Assembly (NCBI GenBank): GCA_028275265.1
Contig: JAPWUZ010000165.1
Coordinates: 1 to 6,109, forward strand
Source: Armatimonadota bacterium
GTDB taxonomy: Bacteria; Armatimonadota; HRBIN16
Reading direction: 5' to 3'
Length of the DNA stretch: 6,109 bases
The first letter of the stretch is position 1; every line of letters starts with the position of its first letter. Positions 1-5,984 of the stretch are shown here, piece after piece. The notes under the pieces were generated by a model, which searched no databases, was not told the origin of the DNA, and was given only the letters and a program-made list of their open reading frames with translations. Made by a program: the position numbers and the translations under genes.

Positions 1-51
1 AGTGTAACATCTATGCGTATATGGATATTGGGATAAGTCAACATCCTTAGG

Positions 52-58
52 AAGGAGG
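52..58 (+). promoter_or_regulatory. Shine-Dalgarno site of the DUF2892 gene
   Basis: AAGGAGG lies 8 bases before the ATG at 67. This is a near-perfect ribosome-binding site and confirms that start. The 51 bases further upstream are AT-richer and hold no convincing -35/-10 pair within the window. Confidence 0.85.
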
Positions 59-66
59 GGTGCGCC

Positions 67-303
67 ATGCAGAAAAACATGGGTGTCGCCGACCGGGTTG
101 TTCGTCTCATCATCGCCGTGATATTTGCCGTGCTGATTGCGCTGGGCACGGTGAAGGGCGCGCTGGCGTGGGTGCTGGGCATCCTCGCGCTCATCCTGTT
201 GGGTACGAGCGCAGTGGGCTATTGCGGGCTGTATAAGGTGCTGGGTATCTGCACGTTGAAGCAAGAAGGTGGCTCTACCGGCGAGAAACCCGCGACGACG
301 TAG
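67..303 (+). CDS. DUF2892 / YgaP-like two-helix membrane protein
   Basis: The 78-residue product fits the DUF2892 (YgaP-like transmembrane) family in length and pattern. It has an N-terminal N-x-G-x-x-D-R-x-x-R signature (N4, G6, D9, R10, R13), a first hydrophobic helix at about 14-29, a short KGA turn, a second helix at about 32-51, then GYCGLYKVLGICT at 51-63. Most relatives have CPLY where this one has C53-G-L-Y. In E. coli YgaP this type of domain anchors a rhodanese sulfurtransferase in the inner membrane. Stand-alone copies like this one have no established function and often sit beside sulfur or redox genes, but no such neighbour is visible here. The hydrophilic tail (66-78) is unremarkable. 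The start is supported by AAGGAGG eight bases upstream. The gene is convergent with the membrane-protein gene to its right. The family call is firm; the role is unknown. Confidence 0.9.
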   Translation: MQKNMGVADRVVRLIIAVIFAVLIALGTVKGALAWVLGILALILLGTSAVGYCGLYKVLGICTLKQEGGSTGEKPATT

Positions 304-407
304 CGGCACGAAGGTGCCGGGGGGCGAACCTCCTAATGAGCCGCCCCCCGCCCCATCTCCTTGCTGGTGGGGAGGTGTTGACGGCTGAGCGGGAGGCGCG
401 CCCTCCA
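304..407. terminator. Convergent intergenic region with inverted repeats, possible two-way terminator
   Basis: This region separates the ends of two convergent genes. Directly after the stop at 301-303, CGGCAC (304-309) pairs with GTGCCG (314-319) around a GAAG loop. An overlapping, stronger alternative pairs GGGGGGCG (319-326) with CGCCCCCC (342-349), giving 8 GC pairs and a 15-base loop. Next to the minus-strand stop at 408-410, 392-406 contains the palindrome GGCGCGCC with flanking pairs across a one-base bulge. None is followed by a T run, so these are not textbook intrinsic terminators. Their position between converging genes suggests a role in stopping transcription, but that is inference. 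No small gene is seen here. Confidence 0.4.
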
Positions 408-1751
408 TCAGGGGCGTATCTCGGCAGGAGGTTCGTCCTCCACAGAAGCACGCCACCAGACGGGCAGTGACAGTACCGCTGCCAGCAGCAAGAAGGTTAC
501 CTCCACCACCCCGCCCGAACCCCAGCGCACAAACCAGTTGCGCTCATCGGGCGTCAGCAGAACCGGCGGCAGGAACTTTACCCACGTTAAACCCGTTTGC
601 ACCCATATCGTCCACATCCACCACACCGTCGTCCGCACCTCGGTGCGTGCCCACCGGGTGGCAATAAGCACGCAAACCAGTACAAACACCACCACACCCG
701 CCAGCCCCCAATCGGTGGCGAAGAGACGGCGTTCGTCGGTCAGATAAAGCGCGGTATTGCTCGCAGAAACCAGCGGCAGGGCAACGCCGATGGCGAACGG
801 GTGCCACCATCTGCCCGCCAGAGAACCCAGCAAACCGAGCAGCATCCACCACGCAGGCAGTCGCCCCCACTCCTTTGCCCAGCCCAGTTCTGCCTCCACT
901 GCCACCGTTGGTATCAGCCAGAGAAGCACCGTGAGGTCATCCAGCGCGGATTGCCAGATGTGCCCTTCGGCAGGCGAGGACTGCCGCAAACCGGTGCGAT
1001 GCCAGCCGATGCTCAGCCCCGCCCCCGCCACGAAGCCGAAGGTCATCTCCATCACCTTCCACCAGTCTATCCATCGTTGTGCGCCCTCGCCAAAAGGTTT
1101 GTGGTGTGTGCCCCACGCCTGCAATACCTCCCCGAAGCTGAAACCAATTGCACCGGCGAGAACGCCCCACAGCGCCATCGCCACTGCCTGCCGATGCTTT
1201 TTGAACGCGCCCGTATACACCATCAGCCCGATCAACGCGAACCATAATCCACCCCACCACTCCACGCGCGGCTTCGCCGAGTGCGGGTCGGAGAAGTAGA
1301 TAGGTGGCATCGCATCGGGCGGATTGTGGGGACGGTTCAGCAGGTTGACACCCGCAACGAAGAGCATCAACAGCCCCAGCATCAGGAAGAACAGTTCGCG
1401 CGGGCGGTAGCGGTCGCTGGCAGCGACGGCGAGGAACGCGCCCGTGATGCCAATCCACACACCGCCCTTGACGGCAAGCCCAAGCAGCCCCCACCAGTAG
1501 GTCGGCGAGGGGTACTGATTCTGCACCAGCCCGATGGTCTGCCCATAGGTCATCATCCCGCCGAGTGAGCATGCGAAGGTTGCCACTGCTGCCAGTCGAA
1601 GGGCATCTTTCGCCTTCCAGCCCGATAGCAACGCCAGCGCGAGCCCAACCATTGCGCCCGGCACCATCGCGCCCGTCTCCCCACCGAACTGCCCGCGAAT
1701 GCCCCAGCCCAGACACATCGCCAGCGCAGGCAACAACACAATCCTTGCCAT
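408..1751 (-). CDS. Polytopic membrane protein of unknown function, about 12-14 transmembrane segments
   Basis: The 447-residue product is very hydrophobic and Trp-rich. It has roughly 12-14 likely membrane helices, for example about 3-17, 28-45, 49-70, 85-110, 117-136, 164-183, 189-213 and 232-250, plus several more to the C-terminus. The most distinctive motif is GWGIRGQFGGETGAM at 15-29, followed by VPGAM. This glycine-rich loop after the first helix carries a conserved-looking Arg (R19) and Glu (E25). A soluble loop at about 137-163 is rich in Pro and His (NRPHNPPDAMPP), and another at about 214-231 contains HHKPFGEG. The pattern recalls uncharacterised membrane proteins of environmental bacteria, but I cannot name a family or substrate. 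An in-frame ATG 36 bases further upstream would add 12 residues, but the Met at 1751 is preferred because AAGGAGG sits 8 bases before it. The gene is divergent from the helicase fusion and convergent with the DUF2892 gene. A transporter or an integral-membrane enzyme are both open. Confidence 0.8.
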   Translation of the reverse strand: MARIVLLPALAMCLGWGIRGQFGGETGAMVPGAMVGLALALLSGWKAKDALRLAAVATFACSLGGMMTYGQTIGLVQNQYPSPTYWWGLLGLAVKGGVWIGITGAFLAVAASDRYRPRELFFLMLGLLMLFVAGVNLLNRPHNPPDAMPPIYFSDPHSAKPRVEWWGGLWFALIGLMVYTGAFKKHRQAVAMALWGVLAGAIGFSFGEVLQAWGTHHKPFGEGAQRWIDWWKVMEMTFGFVAGAGLSIGWHRTGLRQSSPAEGHIWQSALDDLTVLLWLIPTVAVEAELGWAKEWGRLPAWWMLLGLLGSLAGRWWHPFAIGVALPLVSASNTALYLTDERRLFATDWGLAGVVVFVLVCVLIATRWARTEVRTTVWWMWTIWVQTGLTWVKFLPPVLLTPDERNWFVRWGSGGVVEVTFLLLAAVLSLPVWWRASVEDEPPAEIRP

Positions 1752-1759
1752 CACCACCG

Positions 1760-1766
1760 CCTCCTT
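1760..1766 (-). promoter_or_regulatory. Shine-Dalgarno site that fixes the membrane-protein start
   Basis: Read on the minus strand this is AAGGAGG, 8 bases before the ATG at 1751-1749. It argues against the longer reading that starts at 1787, because the site would then lie inside the coding region. Confidence 0.8.
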
Positions 1767-1833
1767 TTCGCAAACGCTTCCCTTCACTTCGCGCGTGTGA
1801 GAAATATTCCTGCCGGTACCGCAAAATCAGGTA

Positions 1834-1862
1834 TTGCATCCAATCTGCACCAGTGTTACAAT
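1834..1862 (+). promoter_or_regulatory. Candidate sigma70-type promoter of the helicase-fusion gene
   Basis: TTGCAT (1834-1839) and TACAAT (1857-1862) are separated by exactly 17 bases. The -10 matches TATAAT at five of six positions; the -35 keeps only the TTG core. Transcription would begin near 1869, giving a leader of about 28 bases that includes the ribosome site. It is the best such pair in the divergent intergenic region 1752-1896. I saw no equally good promoter for the leftward membrane-protein gene, and no clear operator palindrome. Confidence 0.5.
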
Positions 1863-1882
1863 ATGACATCAGGTTGTCTGAA

Positions 1883-1888
1883 AGGGGA
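1883..1888 (+). promoter_or_regulatory. Probable Shine-Dalgarno site of the helicase-fusion gene
   Basis: AGGGGA lies 8 bases before the ATG at 1897. It is an imperfect but well-spaced ribosome site and supports the longest start, which keeps the RelE-like domain intact. Confidence 0.6.
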
Positions 1889-1896
1889 AGTGTAGC

Positions 1897-2211
1897 ATGC
1901 CGTTTGCTTCTGTCGTAATGCGCCGCCAAGTGCTGAAGAAAATCCGCAATAAGAACCTGCCCGTATCAGCGATTGCCGACTGCGTGAAGCAGCTGCACGA
2001 CGGGCATGTGCAATCCTCAGGCCTGCGGATGAAACGGCTGAAGGGAATCGACCTGCCGGTGTTCGAGGCGCGGGTCAATCGCGACATTCGCCTCATTTTC
2101 ACCCTGCAACCCGCAACGGTATATCAGGAAAAGGGCGGCAACGACCGGCCGCGCGTGACAGTGACGATTTGGGACGTCGATCACCACGATGACGCCCTCA
2201 ACCGCGCCCGC
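1897..2211 (+). other. RelE/ParE-like N-terminal domain of the fusion protein
   Basis: Residues 1-105 start with two predicted helices (about 8-35), then KRLKG (46-50), the strand pair FEARVNRDIRLIF (56-68), and a final strand and turn VTIWDVDHHDDA (89-100). This matches the RelE/ParE order: helical hairpin, a K-x-L-K-G element, the strand R-x-R-x-I-F, and a last strand ending in V-x-H-x-x-D. In free toxins that surface carries the RNA-cleaving or gyrase-binding residues. Here R59, R62, R65, H96 and H97 lie in comparable places, but I cannot say whether the domain is catalytic. No antitoxin gene lies next to it, so a binding or regulatory role within the helicase is more likely than a free toxin. 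Confidence 0.65.
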
Positions 2212-5200
2212 CGCATCAACTACGACGCCGTGCAGAAGCTCGACTACCTGTCGTTGACTACAGGATTACATGCAGACGCCGTTGAGGAGGAAATAGAAAT
2301 CTCCAAACTACCGGAATATCCCTGGGTGCCCATCTCCGTCGTGCAACAGGCGGTGAAGTCCGCAAACAGTGTGCTGAATCAATATTGTCGGCTTCATTAT
2401 CGCGGGGAAGACTGGTGGCTGGAACAAGCAGCGCAAACGGATGTGGAAAGCCTGCGTGACGCGCACGAATTCTGTGAGGTGGACATCGAGCGCATCGATG
2501 AGGAGCTTGCCCGTATCGCGCAAAGCAGCGAGGACTTTCTATTGCACCTGCTGCCGGAACAGATGGAGTTCGTGCGCAAACCGGGTCCCCTGTTGCTCAG
2601 CGGTACGGTGGGCAGCGGCAAAACCACCATCATGCTGTATCACCTGTATCGCCGCGCAAAAAGCCACCCCCACGGCAGATATCTGGTGGTTACCTACTCT
2701 CCTACTCTGACCAATCTCTGCCGGCTGCTGTTCGAACAGCTGCCCGAAGGGAGCGACCTTCTACGCAGACAGGTGGATATTCTCAGTTACGAACAGCTAC
2801 TGCGAGTCCGCTTCCCAGACGTCCCTATCGTCTCCTATGCGCAACGGCGTCAGCAGTTCGCACAGGCGTATCGAAACGCGGCGGCGCGCTGGAGAAGGCT
2901 GGACACCGTGCCCAAGCCGCTGCGGGAATGGCGCAAAGCCCATCCCGACTTCTGGGACGAGGAGACACTGTGGGCGCAGTACTGGGACGCGGTCAAGGGA
3001 CAGCTCAACTGGCAGACGCAAGAGCCGCTGGATAGAGACGGCTACGTGAATGCCGTGGAGCTTCTGGAGCAGCAGCAGGAACATGAGGCTATCTACGAAA
3101 CGCTCCAAACCTGGTTCCAGTTCGAAGGTGAGGACGAGCTCGACTTGTCCCGCCGGTGGTGGCAGGAGCGCGACACCATCCTTCCCGAGTATGACGGCGT
3201 GTATGTGGACGAGGTGCAGGACCTGTGCGAGGTGCAGTGGATGATACTGCTGCGTCTGGTGGACCATCCGCACGGACTGTTCCTTACCGGCGACCCATTC
3301 CAGGCGCTGCGCCCCTCGGGGTTTCACTGGAACCGCTTGCGGGCCAGGCTACAACAGGCGGCAAACGTGCAGGACGGCTCACTGGGCATGAACCTGCGCA
3401 ATAGTCGGCAGATTGCTCGGTTCGTAGAAGAGGAGCTGCGGCGCTTCAAAGGTCTCTACCGATTGGATGAACAGCCTGATTACCACGTGGACGCTCTGCT
3501 GGAGGGATTGCCTCCCGTCGGGGCAAAAGCGGCATCGTGCCCTCCGGAGCAGGTGGCGGACTGGCTGCGCGGTCAGGGCGCGCTCATCGTGTGGGACGAC
3601 GAAGAACGGCAGGATGAGTTCGTGCAGCGATGCGCCGAGGCAGGTGCCCGATTGGTTACGGTGCAGGAGGCAAAGGGACTGGAGTTCGACCGCGCCGCCG
3701 TGTACGGTATCTACGGCAGGATGAACCAGCTCAGGCGTGTTGGCTCGTCGGTGCAGCGGCAGTGGGCGTATTCGCGCCTGTACGTCGCACTGACGCGGGC
3801 GCGTCGAGGACTGTGGATTATCGAACCGAACCCTTCAGACCTTCCCGAGCGACTTCAACGCGACTGGCAAGCCTGGCTAACCGGCTGGGCAGAAGCCGAA
3901 ACGCTTCCCGTACTCAGCCTCGATGCAATTGGCGAGACCCCAGAAAGACACGAAGCGGAGGGCGATTACCCGAGGGCAGCGTACCTGTATGAACAGACTG
4001 GCAGTTATGGGGACGCGGGGCGCTGCTATGAGCAGGCAGGCAGGTATGCCGACGCAGGGCGGTGCTACGAGCAGGCAGAGATGTGTTTCCGCGCAGGGTG
4101 GCGCTACGAGAAGGCAGGCAGGTATGCCGACGCAGGGCGGTGCTACAAGCAGGCAGAGATGTGTGCCGACGCGGGGCGGTGCTACGAGAAGGTAGGCAGG
4201 TATGCCGACGCAGGGCGGTGCTACGAGCAGGCAGGGGACAAGAAATCAGCCGCCCGTTGTTGGGCAAAGCAGGCAAAGCGAGAGGGTCAAACGCTGATAG
4301 CCGCGCAGTGGTATGAGCAGGCAGAGATGTATGCCGACGCAGGGCGGTGCTACGACAAGGCTGGCAGGTATGCCGACGCAGGGCGGTGCTACAAGCAGGC
4401 AGGCAGGTATGCCGACGCAGGGCGGTGCTACGACAAGGCTGGCAGGTATGCCGACGCAGGGCGGTGCTACGAGAAGGCAGGCAGGTATGCTGACGCAGGG
4501 CGGTGCTACGAGAAGGCAGGGGACAAGAAATCAGCCGCCCGTTGTTGGGCAAAGCAGGCAGAGCGAGAGGGTCAAACGCTGATAGCCGCGCAGTGGTATG
4601 AGCAGGCAGAGATGTATGCCGACGCAGGGTGGTGCTACGAGAAGGCAGGCAGGTATGCCGACGCAGGGCGGTGCTACGAGCAGGCAGGGGACAAGAAATC
4701 AGCCGCCCGTTGTTGGGCAAAGCAGGCAAAGCGAGAGGGTCAAACGCTGATAGCCGCGCAGCGTTATGAGCAGGCAGAGATGTATGCCGACGCAGGGTCG
4801 TGCTACAAGCAGGCAGGCAGGTATGCCGACGCAGGGCGGTGCTACAAGCAGGCAGAGATGTATGCCGACGCAGGGCGGTGCTACAAGCAGGCAGAGATGT
4901 ATGCCGACGCAGGGTCGTGCTACAAGCAGGCAGGCAGGTATGCCGACGCAGGGTCGTGCTACAAGCAGGCAGAGATGTATGCCGACGCAGGGCGGTGCTA
5001 CGAGAAGGCAGGCTGGTATGTCGACGCAAGGTGGTGCTACGTGAAGGCAGGCGAGTATGCCGACGCAGGGTTATGCTACGTGAAGGCTGGCAGTTATGCC
5101 GACGCAGGGCGGTGCTACGAGAAGGATGGTCGGTATGCAGATGCGGGGCGGTGCTACGACAAGGCAGGGGACAAGAAATCAGCCGCTCGTTGTTGGGCAA

Positions 5201-5931
5201 AGCAGGCAGAGCAGAAGGGTCAAACGCTAAAAGCCGCGCAGTTGTATGAAAAGGCAGGAATGTATGCCGACGCAGGTCGGTGCTACGAGCAGGCAGAGAT
5301 GTATGCCAACGCACGGTGGTGCTACTACCAGGCAGAGATGTATGTCGACGCAGGGCGGTGCTACGAGAAGGATGGTAGGTATGCAGCTGCGGGGCGGTGC
5401 TACGAGCAGGCAGGGGACAGCGAGTCAGCTGCTCGTTGTTGGGCAAAGCAGGCAGAGCGAGAAGGTCAAACGCTAAAAGTCGCGCAGTGGTATGAGCAGG
5501 CAGGCAGGTATGCCGACGCAGGGCGGTGCTACGAGCAGGCAGAGATGTATGCCGACGCAGTGCGGTGCTACGAGCAGGCAGAGATGTATGCCGACGCAGG
5601 GCGGTGCTACGAGCAGGCAGGAGACAGCGAGTCAGCTGCTCGCTGTTGGGCAAAGCAGGCAGAGCGAGAAGGTCAAACGCTAAAAGCCGCGCATTGGTAT
5701 GAGCAGGCAGGGGACAAGAAATCAGCCGCCCGTTGTTGGGCAAAGCAGGCAGAGCAGAAGGGTCAAACGCTAAAAGCCGCGCAGTTGTATGAGCAGGCAG
5801 ACATGTATGCAGACGCAGCACGGTGCTACGAGAAGGCGGGCTTATATGACCTCGCCTCTCTCTGCTATGAACGAGCTGGCGACAGTGCTGCCGCTACACG
5901 CTGTCGCACGCCGCGGCGTCATTCACAATGA
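1897..5931 (+). CDS. RelE/ParE-like domain fused to UvrD-like SF1 helicase and a 13-residue-repeat solenoid
   Basis: The 1344-residue protein has three parts. Residues 1-105 resemble the RelE/ParE fold: KRLKG at 46-50, FEARVNRDIRLIF at 56-68, and WDVDHHDDA at 92-100. Residues about 219-660 are a superfamily 1A helicase: Q-motif-like LPEQ (219-222), Walker A GTVGSGKTT (236-244, K242), motif Ia VVTYSPTLTN (264-273), motif Ic-like VDILSYEQ (293-300), motif II VDEVQD (437-442), motif III TGDPFQ (464-469), motif IV NLRNSRQI (499-506, R501), motif V VQEAKGLEFD (589-598), and motif VI YVALTRARRG (629-638, R634). All key ATPase residues are present, so ATP-driven translocation or unwinding is likely. 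Residues 688-1344 are an alpha-solenoid of 13-residue units, probably a protein-binding scaffold. UvrD-like helicase plus TPR-like repeats recalls the domain logic of eukaryotic TRANK1. No signal peptide or membrane helix is seen, so it should be cytoplasmic. The substrate and pathway are unknown; repair, RNA metabolism or phage defence are all possible. It appears to be a single-gene unit. Confidence 0.9.
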   Translation: MPFASVVMRRQVLKKIRNKNLPVSAIADCVKQLHDGHVQSSGLRMKRLKGIDLPVFEARVNRDIRLIFTLQPATVYQEKGGNDRPRVTVTIWDVDHHDDALNRARRINYDAVQKLDYLSLTTGLHADAVEEEIEISKLPEYPWVPISVVQQAVKSANSVLNQYCRLHYRGEDWWLEQAAQTDVESLRDAHEFCEVDIERIDEELARIAQSSEDFLLHLLPEQMEFVRKPGPLLLSGTVGSGKTTIMLYHLYRRAKSHPHGRYLVVTYSPTLTNLCRLLFEQLPEGSDLLRRQVDILSYEQLLRVRFPDVPIVSYAQRRQQFAQAYRNAAARWRRLDTVPKPLREWRKAHPDFWDEETLWAQYWDAVKGQLNWQTQEPLDRDGYVNAVELLEQQQEHEAIYETLQTWFQFEGEDELDLSRRWWQERDTILPEYDGVYVDEVQDLCEVQWMILLRLVDHPHGLFLTGDPFQALRPSGFHWNRLRARLQQAANVQDGSLGMNLRNSRQIARFVEEELRRFKGLYRLDEQPDYHVDALLEGLPPVGAKAASCPPEQVADWLRGQGALIVWDDEERQDEFVQRCAEAGARLVTVQEAKGLEFDRAAVYGIYGRMNQLRRVGSSVQRQWAYSRLYVALTRARRGLWIIEPNPSDLPERLQRDWQAWLTGWAEAETLPVLSLDAIGETPERHEAEGDYPRAAYLYEQTGSYGDAGRCYEQAGRYADAGRCYEQAEMCFRAGWRYEKAGRYADAGRCYKQAEMCADAGRCYEKVGRYADAGRCYEQAGDKKSAARCWAKQAKREGQTLIAAQWYEQAEMYADAGRCYDKAGRYADAGRCYKQAGRYADAGRCYDKAGRYADAGRCYEKAGRYADAGRCYEKAGDKKSAARCWAKQAEREGQTLIAAQWYEQAEMYADAGWCYEKAGRYADAGRCYEQAGDKKSAARCWAKQAKREGQTLIAAQRYEQAEMYADAGSCYKQAGRYADAGRCYKQAEMYADAGRCYKQAEMYADAGSCYKQAGRYADAGSCYKQAEMYADAGRCYEKAGWYVDARWCYVKAGEYADAGLCYVKAGSYADAGRCYEKDGRYADAGRCYDKAGDKKSAARCWAKQAEQKGQTLKAAQLYEKAGMYADAGRCYEQAEMYANARWCYYQAEMYVDAGRCYEKDGRYAAAGRCYEQAGDSESAARCWAKQAEREGQTLKVAQWYEQAGRYADAGRCYEQAEMYADAVRCYEQAEMYADAGRCYEQAGDSESAARCWAKQAEREGQTLKAAHWYEQAGDKKSAARCWAKQAEQKGQTLKAAQLYEQADMYADAARCYEKAGLYDLASLCYERAGDSAAATRCRTPRRHSQ
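3958..5874 (+). repeat. In-frame 39-bp tandem repeat array encoding 40 units of 13 residues
   Basis: From residue 688 the protein parses without gaps into 13-residue units with consensus AGRYADAGRCYEQ (last residue Q or K). There are 40 such units, interrupted seven times by a 17-residue variant. Small residues at positions 1, 7 and 8 and aromatics at 4 and 11 give the A-x-x-Y-x-x-A-x-x-x-Y spacing of TPR-like helices, but the period is 13 rather than 34. Two main types are mixed: AGR units with Gly at position 2, and AEM units with Glu there. Many copies are identical or nearly identical in DNA, codon by codon. The first (EGDYPRAAYLYEQ) and last (AGLYDLASLCYER) units are the most diverged, as expected if growth happens in the middle of an array. 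A degenerate partial unit and a short basic tail (to 5928) end the protein. High DNA identity makes length change or misassembly likely. Confidence 0.95.
4231..5796 (+). repeat. Seven 90-bp punctuation units (13+17 residues) inside the array
   Basis: A 30-residue module recurs at 4231-4320, 4516-4605, 4684-4773, 5164-5253, 5410-5499, 5617-5706 and 5707-5796. It consists of AGDKKSAARCWAK (or AGDSES at the 5410 and 5617 copies) followed by a 17-residue unit of form QAxxxGQTLxAAxxYEQ. The first three copies read QTLIAAQ, while the last four read QTLK with A or V next, so there are two sub-lineages. The numbers of ordinary 13-residue units before each module are 7, 5, 2, 10, 4, 3 and 0, so spacing is irregular. 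The longer unit probably makes a longer helix or loop that changes the pitch of the solenoid. Confidence 0.9.
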
Positions 5932-5959
5932 CTGGAAAAAGACAGTTAAAGTGCATTCT

Positions 5960-5975
5960 TATTCTGAAAAGAATA
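5960..5975. other. Small hairpin downstream of the fusion gene
   Basis: TATTCT pairs with AGAATA around a GAAA loop, 28 bases after the stop codon at 5929-5931. The stem is only six mostly AT pairs and no T run follows on either strand, so it is at best a weak terminator or RNA-end stabiliser. Confidence 0.25.
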
Positions 5976-5984
5976 CTGCGTGGC

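Noticed and set aside
1..51. A promoter for the DUF2892 gene
   Set aside because: TAACAT at 5-10 could be a -10 element, but its -35 would lie outside the window, and no other pair with 16-18 base spacing is convincing.
1875..1904. Regulatory palindrome in the divergent intergenic region
   Set aside because: Only short, chance-level inverted matches were seen, such as GGTACC at 1815-1820 and GCATGC around the start codon. None has the length or position of a typical operator.
937..1929. A 330-codon minus-strand frame overlapping the membrane-protein gene
   Set aside because: It is rich in Arg, Gly and Cys and lacks any recognisable domain, whereas the overlapping frame encodes clean membrane helices and has a perfect ribosome site. 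High GC content explains the long open shadow.
4766..5044. Several 60-150 codon plus-strand frames inside the array with MPTQGGAT-type or CRRRAVLRE-type repeats
   Set aside because: They are out-of-frame readings of the same 39-bp units, with no independent ribosome sites or stable domains.
3914..5821. A 635-codon open frame on the minus strand opposite the repeat array
   Set aside because: It is a mirror of the 39-bp repeat. Because the period is a multiple of three and one unit has no stop in that frame, the whole array stays open. The product is a monotonous Arg/Thr/His/Leu repeat, and the helicase on the plus strand continues into the same region in frame.
3958..5874. CRISPR-like tandem repeats
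   Set aside because: The 39-bp units are directly adjacent, with no unique spacers, and they lie inside a continuous reading frame.
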